Shown: positions 37,222 to 46,663, numbered from the stretch's first letter. The stretch: 64,000 bases of DNA from Prevotella conceptionensis 9403948 (GCF_000312305.1 NZ_HE999449.1:218463-282462), one strand, 5' to 3'. Numbers and translations: made by a program. Notes: a model not told the origin generated them from the letters alone.

Positions 37222-37671
37222 TTACACACATCGCACTTTGAAAATAGCCTTTGTAAAGCTTGCATCTTCGGAGATACAAGGTGCGTGTGCGTCTTGTGGG
37301 AAGAATATCACAAACCCTCCACGAGGACATGTTACGTAGTTCTGCACGGGAGAGTTGGGATAGAACGAGATGTCTTTTTCGGCAGAATAGTCAGCAGCGG
37401 GCAATGAAACAGTGGCTGCCAAGCCGAATGTTTCTTCTTGTTGAAGTGGTATTTGGATGTCTATCATTTGGCGATGGCTCTCCAAAATGGCCTCGGTTCG
37501 ACTTTTTCCCATGGCCTGTTCTATTTTCAACACCACGTCTTCACCTTTTATATTATATGTGCCGAGCGCAAGTTCTTCAAGTTGATGGGTACGCATAAAG
37601 GCGTCCACCAAAGAGAAATACGGGTTCAACGCCGCGTATTTTCCAAAATTGTCTAACACGTCTAATACCAT
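37222..37671 (-). CDS. YhcH/YjgK/YiaL family protein (cupin-like)
   Basis: 149 residues, the normal family length. Matching features are HRQMIDIQIPLQQEETFGLA (metal-site His region), FYPNSPVQNYVTCPRGGFVIFFPQDAHAPCI near 110-135 (His and Asp residues expected to bind metal) and the terminal KAIFKVRC. The family has a cupin-like barrel, and some members are linked to sialic acid or biofilm functions (YhcH, TabA), but the reaction is not established. It follows the MORN-repeat gene by 54 bp on the same strand, so the two may be co-transcribed. The 245 bp between it and glgB show nothing recognisable. Confidence 0.9.
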   Translation of the reverse strand: MVLDVLDNFGKYAALNPYFSLVDAFMRTHQLEELALGTYNIKGEDVVLKIEQAMGKSRTEAILESHRQMIDIQIPLQQEETFGLAATVSLPAADYSAEKDISFYPNSPVQNYVTCPRGGFVIFFPQDAHAPCISEDASFTKAIFKVRCV

Positions 37672-37725
37672 CGTTCTCTGTTTCTAGTTCTTAATGCCAA
37701 GCGATGAGGAGCGCGTTTGGGGTAA

Positions 37726-38838
37726 TCAGTCGTTGAAACGTTTTCCGTTTTCGTAATGGCCTTTGGCTTTAATCTGCCCGTTTCTGTCTTTCTCAACAAA
37801 TCGGCCGTCGCGAATACCTCTGACGTATGTTCCTTCAAACCTGTTTCCGCTCTTATCTTCCTCTATTGCTTTTCCGTTCCGTTTACCATCTTTATAAGTG
37901 CCTTTGAAACGAGACCCGTCGGCATAGTGTATTATCACCTCGCCTTCAACGCGGCCGTTTATGAAGTTGCCTTCAAACACGTCGCCGTTCTTCTTCGTCA
38001 ACTTTCCGTGCCCGTTCTGTCGGTCTTTCTTCCAGTCGCCAACATACGAGTCTCCATTTGCCCATACGAAGGTTCCCTTACCGTCCTTATCTCCTTCGAG
38101 GAAACGTCCTGTGTAGCGATCGCCGTTGGCATATTTAAAGATACCTTGGCCTGTACGGTCGCCCTGAACGTAGTCGCCTTCGTAGACATCTCCGTTTTGG
38201 AACTTGTAAATACCTTTTCCGTTCTGAATGTCATTGGTCCAATTCCCTACATACACGTCGCCATCGGCATAACGGTTAGTGCCTTTTCCAGAGCGTTGGT
38301 TGTCTACCCACATGCCGTTGTAGTTGGACCCGTCGCCCCAATCGAAGAAACCCAGGCCCGATTTTTTGTCGTCGTTCCAGTTCCCATCGTAAAATGCACC
38401 CGTAGAGAAGGTGTATCTGCCTTTGCCTTGGCGCTTGTCGTGAGCCCAATTGCCTTCGTACTTATCACCATTATAATAATACATCACGCCATGACCTTGT
38501 TGATGCCCACGAAACCAAAGACCCACATATTTATTGTTGTTGGCGAAATAACAAGTGCCGTTGCCGTGTTGTTGGTCCTGAAACCATTGCCCTTCGTAAC
38601 GTTTTCCATCAGCAAATGTTCGAACGCCATAGCCCTGACGACGCCCTTTAAAGTATTCGCCCTCGTATGTTTCACCATTGCTATACAGCGTATTGCCCTT
38701 GCCATGAGGCTTTCCGCCAGCCATTTCGCCCTTATAAAGGCCTCCGTCCATCGTGTTACACGAGCCTATGGTTATCTTTTGTGCAGAAGTGCCTAGCGGT
38801 AAGAGAAATATTAACAGCGTTAGTATGATATTTTTCAC
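37726..38838 (-). CDS. Exported MORN-repeat protein
   Basis: 370 residues: a signal peptide (MKNIILTLLIFLLPLGTSAQ) followed by about 14 MORN units of 23 residues from residue 32 to the end, each with the pattern Y-E-G-x-(W/Y)-x-x-x-x-x-x-G-x-G-x-x-x-(Y/F)-x-x-G. Examples are YEGEYFKGRRQGYGV and YVGNWTNDIQNGKGI. MORN arrays form long beta-hairpin rods that bind partners or lipids. Bacteroidales carry many such proteins of unknown role. The last two units are more degenerate. The signal peptide implies export to the periplasm or surface. Confidence 0.92.
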   Translation of the reverse strand: MKNIILTLLIFLLPLGTSAQKITIGSCNTMDGGLYKGEMAGGKPHGKGNTLYSNGETYEGEYFKGRRQGYGVRTFADGKRYEGQWFQDQQHGNGTCYFANNNKYVGLWFRGHQQGHGVMYYYNGDKYEGNWAHDKRQGKGRYTFSTGAFYDGNWNDDKKSGLGFFDWGDGSNYNGMWVDNQRSGKGTNRYADGDVYVGNWTNDIQNGKGIYKFQNGDVYEGDYVQGDRTGQGIFKYANGDRYTGRFLEGDKDGKGTFVWANGDSYVGDWKKDRQNGHGKLTKKNGDVFEGNFINGRVEGEVIIHYADGSRFKGTYKDGKRNGKAIEEDKSGNRFEGTYVRGIRDGRFVEKDRNGQIKAKGHYENGKRFND

Positions 38839-39055
38839 TTTTCAAGTTTTATTGATTGTTCGAATTTCAAAATTAAGTATTTTAATCCGAACCGCAAAAT
38901 GGTTTAGTAAAAATTAAGAGTAAAAATACATAAACAACGCAGAAATGGAGAACAAAAACGGTAATGCAAAGCCGAAAAGGACAAAGTAAATCCGGAGAAA
39001 GTACAATAAAGCAAACAAAAACTAGCCGAAAAATATAAATTTCAGTTTTTATTAT

Positions 39056-39063
39056 TATCTTTG
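39056..39063 (+). promoter_or_regulatory. -7 element far upstream of rfbA
   Basis: TATCTTTG followed by CAAC fits TAnnTTTG. It would give a leader of about 200 nt before rfbA that includes the small open frame at 39086-39193. No good -33 element is seen. Confidence 0.5.
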
Positions 39064-39085
39064 CAACATATAATAAGGTGACACG

Positions 39086-39193
39086 ATGCAGGTGGGAAGG
39101 AACTACACCATCATAGATGCAGACAGAGGTGAACGTTTTGGGATGCGCCCAGACTGTCTTTCTCATCTTGACACTTTGCGGATGGTGAGCTAA
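39086..39193 (+). CDS. Possible 35-residue leader peptide upstream of rfbA
   Basis: An ATG with AAGGTG 5 bp before it opens a 35-codon frame (start MQVGRNYTIIDADRGERFG, ending RMVS) that lies entirely between the -7 element at 39056-39063 and rfbA. The amino-acid make-up is plausible for a real peptide, but I recognise no family. It could be a translated leader controlling the rfbA-kinase transcript, or a chance frame in the 438-bp gap between the MORN gene and rfbA. Nothing else in that gap stands out. Confidence 0.25.
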   Translation: MQVGRNYTIIDADRGERFGMRPDCLSHLDTLRMVS

Positions 39194-39277
39194 ACGCCCT
39201 GCCATTGTGTTTGCATTGTTCACAAGCAAGGCATAGCTAATAAATTATTGTCCCATAAATCGTTAAAACAAAAGCGT

Positions 39278-40156
39278 ATGAAAGGAATCGTACTTGCCGG
39301 AGGTTCAGGTACAAGGCTCTACCCCATTACAAAAGGTGTTAGTAAGCAGTTGATACCCATTTTTGACAAGCCCATGATTTACTATCCCATATCGGCTTTG
39401 ATGCTAGCAGGCATCAGAGAGATATTGATTATATCCACTCCACACGACCTTCCAGGTTTCGAACGCCTATTGGGCGACGGGAAAGACTTGGGCGTAAAGT
39501 TTGAATACGCCGAGCAACCCAGCCCTGATGGTCTGGCGCAAGCGTTCATCATCGGCGAGAAGTTCATTGGTAACGACACGGTTTGCCTCGTACTTGGCGA
39601 CAACATCTTCTATGGAGCTGGATTTACGGGTATGCTTAGGCAGAGTGTAGAGGCTGCGAACAATGGTAAGGCAACGGTTTTCGGCTATTACGTTAACGAC
39701 CCAGAACGCTATGGGGTGGCAGAATTCGACGACAAGGGCAACTGCCTCAGCATAGAAGAAAAGCCCAAACACCCAAAGAGCAACTATGCCGTGGTGGGCT
39801 TATACTTTTATCCCAACGCCGTGGTTGAAGTAGCCAAGAACATCAAGCCCAGCGCAAGGGGAGAATTGGAGATAACAACCGTTAACCAAGAGTTCCTTTC
39901 AAGAGGAGCCCTAAAAGTGCAAACGCTGCAAAGGGGTTTTGCATGGCTAGACACGGGCACACACGACAGCCTTAGCGAAGCAAGTACGTTCATCGAAGTA
40001 ATTGAGAAAAGACAAGGCCAAAAGGTGGCTTGCCTCGAAGAAATTGCGATGGACAACAAGTGGATTGACAAGGAACAAGTGAAGGCTTTGGCCCAACCCA
40101 TGATTAAAAACGAGTACGGCCAATATCTCATGCGCATTGCCCAAATGGCGAAATAA
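39278..40156 (+). CDS. rfbA: Glucose-1-phosphate thymidylyltransferase
   Basis: Makes dTDP-glucose from glucose 1-phosphate and dTTP, the first step toward dTDP-rhamnose for surface polysaccharides. 292 residues from the ATG at 39278 ([20 protein letters not shown]); the frame 10 codons upstream adds a non-homologous stretch. The nucleotide site GGSGTRLYP, the [16 protein letters not shown] segment and the Mg2+-binding Asp in VLGDNIFYG are all present. The length fits the family. The genes for the next rhamnose steps (rfbB, rfbC, rfbD) are not nearby. The autokinase gene begins 79 bp downstream. Confidence 0.95.
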   Translation: MKGIVLAGGSGTRLYPITKGVSKQLIPIFDKPMIYYPISALMLAGIREILIISTPHDLPGFERLLGDGKDLGVKFEYAEQPSPDGLAQAFIIGEKFIGNDTVCLVLGDNIFYGAGFTGMLRQSVEAANNGKATVFGYYVNDPERYGVAEFDDKGNCLSIEEKPKHPKSNYAVVGLYFYPNAVVEVAKNIKPSARGELEITTVNQEFLSRGALKVQTLQRGFAWLDTGTHDSLSEASTFIEVIEKRQGQKVACLEEIAMDNKWIDKEQVKALAQPMIKNEYGQYLMRIAQMAK

Positions 40157-40235
40157 AGCTAAAGCGTTGAAACTTCTCAAACAACAGTGAAACATCATAA
40201 GTGAAGAGAGATAGAGAAAAGAAACAACAGATTGT

Positions 40236-42740
40236 ATGGAAGAGAATATAAAAAACAACACCTTGGATAACGAACAAGCCCCAGCGGGCAAATCGCTATT
40301 CAATTTCCAAACCGTTTACATGACCCTCATCCTGAACTGGAAATGGTTTGTATTGTCATTAATTATCTGCCTGGGACTGGCCAGCATCTATCTGCGATAC
40401 ACCATTCCCATTTATCAGACATACGCAAAACTGCTCATTAAGGAAGAGAATAACAGCAGGGGGCGAAACAGTTTGCAATACACGACGAACCTCGGCATTG
40501 TGTCGAACTCTACTGGTATCGACAACGAAATGGAAATTCTCAAGTCGAGTTCCATTGCCATCCAGGCGGTTAAAGACCTGAAACTATATACCACTTATAT
40601 GAGTGCGGGCAAAGTAACCAACAGGTTGATGTACAAAACACAACCTATATCAGTAGACATCGACCCCATACACCTCGACATATTGACCCACCCAATCTCC
40701 CTAACCATCACGCGTGAGGGAAAGAAATACCATGTCGAGGGTACCTATTACTCCACCAATCCCGATGCACCAGGAAAGGCCTACGCCATCGACAAGAGCT
40801 TTACGGCTCTACCTGCCGCCATTGGAACGCAAGCGGGCATCCTCACCTTCATACCCAACTCCACCACTCCCATGAAAGATGGCGAGAAGGTGCTGGTGCG
40901 CATTAGCCCTCCTAAGGCCGTGGCCATTGGTTATGCTGCGGGCCTAAGCATTGCCCAGTCGTCGAAAAGCACCTCTATCGCTGTGCTTACCATCAACGAC
41001 CAAAGTCCAGAACGCGCCATCGACTACCTTAAACAACTTGCTATTTGCTATAATAGGCAAGCGAACGAAGACAAGAACGAAGTGGCCGTGAGAACCGAAG
41101 AGTTCATTAACGGGCGATTGGAGAAGATTAACACCGAGCTTGGAAGTACCGAAAGCCAATTGGAAAGCTACAAGAAAGCAAACAAGATGGTGGAACTGCA
41201 GATGAGCGCAAACCAAGCCTTGTCTAACAGCGACCAATACGACCAGAAACTTGCCGAGGCTAACACACAGATTGCGTTGCTCAACAGCATCAACGACTAC
41301 ATGAACCAGCCTTCCAATAAATACGAGACGTTGCCTGCCAACATCGGCATCAGCGATCAATCGGCCGTTTCGCTTATCAACAAATACAACGAAATAGTAC
41401 TTGAACGCAACAGGCTGCTCAGAAGTGCATCGGAAAACAGCCCCACTGTTACCCCCCTAACATCGCAACTAGACGACCTCTCGAGCAGTATTCGCCGAGC
41501 AATGGCGCAAGCCAAGCGCAGCATGGACATCCAAAGAAATGCTGTGGCATCGCAGTATGGCAAATACAACAGCATGATACAACAAACACCCGAGCAGGAG
41601 AAAACCATGAAACAAATTGGCCGACAGCTTGAGGTGAAAGCAGGACTGTACCTCATGCTGCTGCAAAAACGTGAAGAAAACTCCATATCACTTGCCGCAA
41701 CTGCCGACAAGGGAAAGTTAATTGACGACCCCACCGTTGTCGGCAAGGTGGCGCCGAGGTCATCAACCATCTATGCGGGCGCACTTGCCGCTGGCCTGGC
41801 CATACCAAGTGTGGTATTTTTCCTTCTCAGTTTCTTCAGATACAAGATTGAAGGACACGACGATGTGGCACGCCTCACGCGCCTTCCCATCATCGCAGAC
41901 GTGGCCGTGGCTAGCGAAACAGCTAAGACGAAAGCCGACATCGTTGTTCACGAGAACCAGAACAACCAGATGGAAGAAATTTTCCGTTCGATGCGTACCA
42001 ACGTGCAATTCATGCTTAAAGAAAACGAAAAAGTCATTTCGTTCACATCTAGCATATCGGGCGAAGGCAAAACGTTCATTGCCGCAAACCTCGCCGTGTC
42101 GTTCGCACTACTTGGCAAGAAGGTTATCCTGGTTGGTCTTGACATCCGTAAGCCGCGATTGGCCGAGTTGTTCGAGATTGACGACCACCGACATGGCATC
42201 ACCAATTTGCTAACAAAGACCGTTGTAACCGCTGCCGACATACAAGCGCAAACATTGCCATCAGGTGTCAACGACAACTTGGAATTGCTGATGGCCGGTC
42301 CGATACCGCCAAACCCTGACGAGTTGCTTACAAGAACTTCGCTAGACGACATCATGGACTTGCTCAAACGCACATACGACTACGTGATTATCGACACCGC
42401 GCCAGTTGGTCTTGTTACAGATACGCTGCAAGTGGGCAGGGTTTCGAACCTCACGGTGTATGTTTGTCGCGCCGACTACACACCGAAAGAAAATTTCGAA
42501 CTCATCAATACACTTCACGTAGAAAACAAGTTGCCCAACATCTGCGTTGTGGTTAACGGCATCGACCTCTCGAAGAAGAAGTACGGCTACTACTACGGCT
42601 ATGGCAAATACGGCAGATACGCCAAGTATGGCTATTATGGCAAACATGGAAAGTATGGTCGCTATAACAACTATGGCAACTATGGCAATTACAGTAACAG
42701 CCATTACAGCAACGAGAACGATACTTCGGTGAAACAATAA
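40236..42740 (+). CDS. Polysaccharide co-polymerase / tyrosine autokinase (Wzc-like)
   Basis: 834 residues. Layout: cytoplasmic start, membrane helix (about 38-55), a periplasmic Wzz-like domain with long coiled-coil segments (about 270-470), a second helix (STIYAGALAAGLAIPSVVFF, about 510-530), then the BY-kinase domain. Walker A SGEGKTFIAANLAVSFALLG (about 606), Walker A' VILVGLDIRKPR and Walker B DYVIIDTAPVGLVTD are intact. The C-terminus is a tyrosine-rich tail, with about 16 Tyr in the last 55 residues (pattern GYYYGYGKYG), much longer than the usual 5-8 Tyr cluster. Such proteins control chain length and export of capsule or EPS. No outer-membrane export gene lies beside it. Confidence 0.94.
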   Translation: MEENIKNNTLDNEQAPAGKSLFNFQTVYMTLILNWKWFVLSLIICLGLASIYLRYTIPIYQTYAKLLIKEENNSRGRNSLQYTTNLGIVSNSTGIDNEMEILKSSSIAIQAVKDLKLYTTYMSAGKVTNRLMYKTQPISVDIDPIHLDILTHPISLTITREGKKYHVEGTYYSTNPDAPGKAYAIDKSFTALPAAIGTQAGILTFIPNSTTPMKDGEKVLVRISPPKAVAIGYAAGLSIAQSSKSTSIAVLTINDQSPERAIDYLKQLAICYNRQANEDKNEVAVRTEEFINGRLEKINTELGSTESQLESYKKANKMVELQMSANQALSNSDQYDQKLAEANTQIALLNSINDYMNQPSNKYETLPANIGISDQSAVSLINKYNEIVLERNRLLRSASENSPTVTPLTSQLDDLSSSIRRAMAQAKRSMDIQRNAVASQYGKYNSMIQQTPEQEKTMKQIGRQLEVKAGLYLMLLQKREENSISLAATADKGKLIDDPTVVGKVAPRSSTIYAGALAAGLAIPSVVFFLLSFFRYKIEGHDDVARLTRLPIIADVAVASETAKTKADIVVHENQNNQMEEIFRSMRTNVQFMLKENEKVISFTSSISGEGKTFIAANLAVSFALLGKKVILVGLDIRKPRLAELFEIDDHRHGITNLLTKTVVTAADIQAQTLPSGVNDNLELLMAGPIPPNPDELLTRTSLDDIMDLLKRTYDYVIIDTAPVGLVTDTLQVGRVSNLTVYVCRADYTPKENFELINTLHVENKLPNICVVVNGIDLSKKKYGYYYGYGKYGRYAKYGYYGKHGKYGRYNNYGNYGNYSNSHYSNENDTSVKQ

Positions 42741-42754
42741 AGCCACTTCATAAC

Positions 42755-42790
42755 GCGGGTTTCATCAGCAGCCAAGCCGATGAAACCCGC
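42755..42790 (+). terminator. 12-bp perfect hairpin after the tyrosine autokinase gene
   Basis: GCGGGTTTCATC (42755-42766) and GATGAAACCCGC (42779-42790), 12-nt loop. It starts 15 bp after the kinase stop. There is no T-run, so it may stop transcription only partly before the next gene, which starts 16 bp later. Confidence 0.6.
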
Positions 42791-42805
42791 TAAACACTAT
42801 AAGGA

Positions 42806-43237
42806 ATGACAATTGCAGTTGATTTCGACGGAACTATCGTAGAACACCGTTACCCCGAAATTGGAGAAGAAATACCCTTCGCCACCGAAACGTTGAAAAT
42901 GCTCATCAAAGACAGGCACAGGCTTATCTTATGGAGTGTAAGGGAAGGCGAATTGCTGGACGAGGCCGTGGAATGGTGCAGACAACGCGGTGTGGAGTTC
43001 TATGCTGTGAACCGAGACTATCCAGAAGAGGAGAAAGAGAAGAATAACCATTTCTCTAGAAAACTCAAAGCCGACCTCTTTATCGACGACCGTAACGTTG
43101 GTGGACTGCCCGATTGGGGCGAGATTTATCGTATGGTAACGGAGAACGTTACCTACAAACAAATCGTTAGAAACGCAATTAGGGCACATAACAATCCCGA
43201 AAGCTACAAGAAAAAGAAACACTGGTGGCAGTTCTGA
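42806..43237 (+). CDS. Small HAD-superfamily hydrolase
   Basis: 143 residues. HAD motif I is MTIAVDFDGTIVEHRYP (DxDxT at the start), motif II is the Ser in LILWSVREGE, and motif III/IV lies in KADLFIDDRNVGGLPDWG (paired Asp). There is no large cap domain, so it acts as a capless phosphatase, likely on bulky or protein substrates; the substrate is unknown. Close relatives in Bacteroides are annotated only as hydrolases. It follows the tyrosine autokinase gene after a hairpin. The Lys/Trp-rich end (KKKKHWWQF) is unusual for a catalytic core and may bind a membrane or nucleic acid. Confidence 0.85.
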   Translation: MTIAVDFDGTIVEHRYPEIGEEIPFATETLKMLIKDRHRLILWSVREGELLDEAVEWCRQRGVEFYAVNRDYPEEEKEKNNHFSRKLKADLFIDDRNVGGLPDWGEIYRMVTENVTYKQIVRNAIRAHNNPESYKKKKHWWQF

Positions 43238-43304
43238 CAAGCTGACACGACTCACGTTCCCCCACTCCACTCACTACTTTTTCTCAATATACTGACGCAC
43301 TAAC

Positions 43305-43355
43305 ATAGTCAAGCCATGCCTTCTTCTATCTTCATAGTAGGCATGGCTTGACTAT
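43305..43355. terminator. 16-bp perfect inverted repeat between convergent genes
   Basis: ATAGTCAAGCCATGCC (43305-43320) and GGCATGGCTTGACTAT (43340-43355), 19-nt loop, between the convergent HAD hydrolase and phosphatase genes. It can fold from either strand and is probably a shared terminator. Confidence 0.75.
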
Positions 43356-43440
43356 TTCATATTGATAACGCATCCCCTTCATTACGTTTAGTAGGAGTAA
43401 CCTTATTTCACTCTCTCAGCTTGTAAAAACCGCTACGCCA

Positions 43441-44085
43441 CTACACCAACAACTCTTCGGGTGCTGTGATAAGTGTAGTAGCACCAGAACGGAGCAAGAA
43501 ATCCTTATCGCGAAAGCCCCAAAGCACACTGATACAAGGCAAATTGCAGTTTCTGGCTGTGGCTATGTCCACATCACTATCACCAATATACACGGCATTG
43601 TCGGCCGTTACTCCCAACTGCACAAGTGCCTCCAATACCGTATCGGGAGCTGGTTTCTTGCTAATGCCTTCGCGTTCGCCAATAGCCACCTCCACATACT
43701 GGTCAAAAAAATGCTTGCACAACTCTTGCGTAGCCTTATAAAACTTATTACTCACTACGGCAACGTTCTTCTTACGCCGTTTCAATTCAGCCAACATCTG
43801 CAACACCCCAGGATAAGGCGATGTATGGTCTAGCCCATGTTCAAGATAATGTTGGCGAAAACATTGGTAAACTTCCTCAAATTGGGCATTAGCCAAACCA
43901 TCAGGTATGGCTCTTTCCATCAATTTCTTTACGCCGTTCCCCACAAATTGCCGTACCTCGTCGATAGTACGTTGGCGCATGCCGTGCTGTTGCAGGGCAT
44001 AGTTGCAGCTAGCGGCCAAATCGGTTAAAGTATTTAATAGCGTACCGTCTAAATCAAATATATAGGTATCGTAATCTTTTATCAT
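43441..44085 (-). CDS. gph: Phosphoglycolate phosphatase-like HAD hydrolase
   Basis: 214 residues from the ATG at 44085. HAD motifs: DTYIFDLDGTLLNTLTDL (nucleophile and acid Asp), VAVVSNKFYKAT (Ser), Lys in EGISKKPAPDTVLEAL, and AVYIGDSDVDIATARN (metal Asp). The small helical cap (about 17-85) and the SNK and GDSDVD motifs are those of Gph, which removes phosphate from 2-phosphoglycolate; other phosphosugars are possible. A longer frame to 44142 has no support. It stands alone, divergent from mltG. Confidence 0.86.
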   Translation of the reverse strand: MIKDYDTYIFDLDGTLLNTLTDLAASCNYALQQHGMRQRTIDEVRQFVGNGVKKLMERAIPDGLANAQFEEVYQCFRQHYLEHGLDHTSPYPGVLQMLAELKRRKKNVAVVSNKFYKATQELCKHFFDQYVEVAIGEREGISKKPAPDTVLEALVQLGVTADNAVYIGDSDVDIATARNCNLPCISVLWGFRDKDFLLRSGATTLITAPEELLV

Positions 44086-44241
44086 TTTATTTCCCTTCCG
44101 TTTTATTATCCATAAAAATATGTTCTGAAAATGCAAGCGCAAACGCGATATGGGTTCGTATAACCAAACACATAACCAAGAACAGCAAGTGCAAAGTTAT
44201 AAAAATATGCTCACCTCTCCACAGATGTTGTTTAAAATTAC

Positions 44242-44249
44242 TAACTTTG
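44242..44249 (+). promoter_or_regulatory. -7 element upstream of mltG
   Basis: TAACTTTG followed by C, 25 bp before the mltG ATG; matches TAnnTTTG. No clear -33 element seen. Confidence 0.55.
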
Positions 44250-44274
44250 CATTGAAAATAAAGCATAATCAACA

Positions 44275-45324
44275 ATGAAACACAGCTGTGTAAGAAATTA
44301 CCTCATCCCTGCGGGCATTTGCTTGCTCGTAATATTGGGTATATTGTATTACTATTTCTTTTCGGCCATGCTCCCATCGGGCAGTGCCACCAAGTTCGTA
44401 TACATAGACAACGACGATAATATCGACTCGGTGTATGCCAAACTCACCCCCAACTGCTCGCCACATGCACTAAGTGGGTTCAGAACGCTAACGCGACACA
44501 GCTCTTACGGCGAGCATATCAAGCCGGGACGCTATGCCATAAAGGCAGGACAAGGGGCTTTTGTGGTGTTCAGGCACCTGAAAAACGGCATGCAAGAACC
44601 CGTAAGCCTCACCGTCCCTAGCGTAAGAACGCTTGACAAACTATCGGCAGAAGTGTGCAAACGCCTCATGATGGACAGCACTCAGCTGCTGAATGCATTG
44701 CGCGACCCCAAAATTTGCGCACACTATGGTTATGATACGGCCACTATCCAATGTATGTTCATCCCTAACACCTATGACGTTTATTGGAACATATCAACCG
44801 AAAAACTGCTCGACCGCATGCAGAAAGAAAGCAAGAACTTTTGGAATGTTGACCGAACAGTAAAGGCTAACGAGCTAAAACTAACACCCGTTCAGGTGAT
44901 TACACTGGCGAGCATCGTCGACGAAGAAACAGCCAACAATGCAGAAAAGCCTATGGTGGCAGGCATGTACTACAACCGACTGATGTTGCGCAATGCCAAA
45001 TACCCCAACGGCATGCCCCTACAAGCCGACCCAACCATTAAATATGCGTGGAAACAGTTTGGACTGAAACGCATTTACAATAAGCTACTCAACATCGACA
45101 GCCCCTATAACACCTATCGCAACGCAGGTTTGCCCCCTGGTCCAATACGCATTCCTAGCATAGAAGGTATCGAGGCCGTACTCAATCTTAAAAAACACGA
45201 TTACTTGTACATGTGTGCGAAAGAAGATTTTAGCGGTACGCATAACTTTGCTAAAACTTATGCAGAACATTTGGCCAACGCGGCTAAATACACTAAGGCC
45301 TTAAACCAAAGGGGCATTAAGTAA
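44275..45324 (+). CDS. mltG: Endolytic murein transglycosylase (YceG-like)
   Basis: Membrane-anchored enzyme that cuts nascent glycan strands and is thought to end their elongation. 349 residues: one N-terminal membrane helix (about 9-31), a LysM-like region, then the YceG domain with TLASIVDEETANNAEKPMVA (catalytic Glu region, about 220), MYYNRL, MPLQADPTIKYAW and GLPPGPIRIPSIEGIEAVLN. All characteristic blocks are present. It is transcribed alone by spacing; a long inverted repeat starts 68 bp after the stop. Confidence 0.94.
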   Translation: MKHSCVRNYLIPAGICLLVILGILYYYFFSAMLPSGSATKFVYIDNDDNIDSVYAKLTPNCSPHALSGFRTLTRHSSYGEHIKPGRYAIKAGQGAFVVFRHLKNGMQEPVSLTVPSVRTLDKLSAEVCKRLMMDSTQLLNALRDPKICAHYGYDTATIQCMFIPNTYDVYWNISTEKLLDRMQKESKNFWNVDRTVKANELKLTPVQVITLASIVDEETANNAEKPMVAGMYYNRLMLRNAKYPNGMPLQADPTIKYAWKQFGLKRIYNKLLNIDSPYNTYRNAGLPPGPIRIPSIEGIEAVLNLKKHDYLYMCAKEDFSGTHNFAKTYAEHLANAAKYTKALNQRGIK

Positions 45325-45391
45325 TAATCACGACCGTATTGGTTGGAAATGTTCTTCAAAGCATTATAAAAGAAAAGGCATAACCAAATGT

Positions 45392-45505
45392 TTTGAAAAC
45401 TAAATGGCCGCTAAATGTCTTGCAATCACTTGCCTAATACATTGCAATTAGAACATGAAAGCAACGTATTAAACATATGATTGCGGGCCATTTAGCGGTT
45501 TCAAA
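45392..45505. repeat. Imperfect inverted repeat of about 110 bp after mltG
   Basis: The left arm (45392-45440) and right arm (45466-45505) pair through TTTGAAA/TTTCAAA, CCGCTAAATG/CATTTAGCGG, GCAATCA/TGATTGC and TAATAC/GTATTA, with a 9-bp extra segment in the left arm. The CCGCTAAATG core resembles the 22-bp units of the 620-bp elements. It may be a terminator, or a solo derivative of that repeat family. Confidence 0.65.
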
Positions 45506-45639
45506 TAAAGTGGCTAACATTGAAGGTATTTCGACGTGCACACAAGATACTAACCTGTGCTAAAGCAAACACAAGATGCGTTAATCAGGTCTTCAACACA
45601 TTTTATTGCAAGTCGCTGGTTCACCATTAGCCTGGATAA

Positions 45640-45737
45640 GCGCCATCAACTCATCAACACATCAACTTATCAACTCATAAACTAACCTACTAACCTACAA
45701 AAAAACACAAGCTCATCAACACACTTACTCATTAACA
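45640..45737 (-). repeat. Octamer repeat tract beside element copy 3
   Basis: On the minus strand this reads as degenerate GAGTTGAT, AAGTTGAT and GTGTTGAT units with an 8-bp period, starting about 40 bp beyond element copy 3, as at the other copies. Confidence 0.75.
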
Positions 45738-45778
45738 AGCAAAACTTAAAATTGTTATTTTTGTTTTACAATTGCATT

Positions 45779-46398
45779 ATTATTTTCATTCCCTTCTAGC
45801 GAAAATATAGGTTAAAAAGTAGGTAAATAACTACTTTTGGGGGTCTTTCGGGCCTTTTGTTTTGTCCATTTCTAAGAACAGAACCTGCATTTTGCACCAT
45901 TTTGCCTTTCTAGTTTGGTTACCGACTCGTAATTTTTCAAGCCCAATTATCCACTTTTAGGCGGAAAACACCCACTTTTTAATGGCTATTCTGCCCCTTT
46001 GAGCTATATGTTTCATGGTTCGAAAAGGTTTTATTTATACCATTGCCGTGGATATTTATGCTTATCATCCTGCGTTTTGCACCATTTTGCACTGCGTTTT
46101 GCACCATTTTACCTTGCGTTTAGCACCAAAACGCACTGCATTTAGCACCAAAACGCACTGCATTTAGCACCAAAACGCACTACGTTTAGCACCAAAACGC
46201 ACTGCATTTAGCACCAAATAGCCCCCAAAATGGTGCTAATAACGATTGTTTGTAATAAATATTCATTTTGCCGCTTTCACATACTAGCCCCATTTAGCAT
46301 CAAAACAAACCTTCGCGAGAATCGATTTTTTGCGGCAAGGTTTGCGATTGGTGGACGAAAAGGGTAGTCATAATGTTAAATTTAGTACTGAAAACTAG
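45779..46398 (-). repeat. 620-bp dispersed non-coding element, copy 3 (inverted)
   Basis: 620 bp on the minus strand, from 46398 (inverse of ACTGAAAACTAG at 46387-46398) to 45779 (ATTATTTTCATT at 45779-45790). The invariant 26-bp block is at 46309-46334 (offset 64), the seven 22-bp units at 46063-46216 (offset 182) and TTTTCGCTAGAAG near 45793-45805. The most regular units of any copy are at 46129-46216 (AAACGCACTGCATTTAGCACCA on the plus strand, with small changes). It lies in the gap between mltG and glnS, against both. Confidence 0.9.
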
Positions 46399-46663
46399 AC
46401 AAATAAAAAACGATTATGCAGCATTCATGCCCACAAGCAACACACGGAAAGCACCTAAACTTGCTGCCACCAGCACGAGCGGTTGCACGCCATACTACCC
46501 ACGACAAATGGAGACAGCACCAGGCAAACGCCGAAGTAATCTGTTATTTACAGCCAGTTTTCAACTTGTAGAGAAGGCGTTGAAGGACTTCCGCCAAGTC
46601 GCTTTTGGGGTCATAAACTATGTTTTGCCACAGACAAATGGTGCAGAATTTCAGATTTTATCG

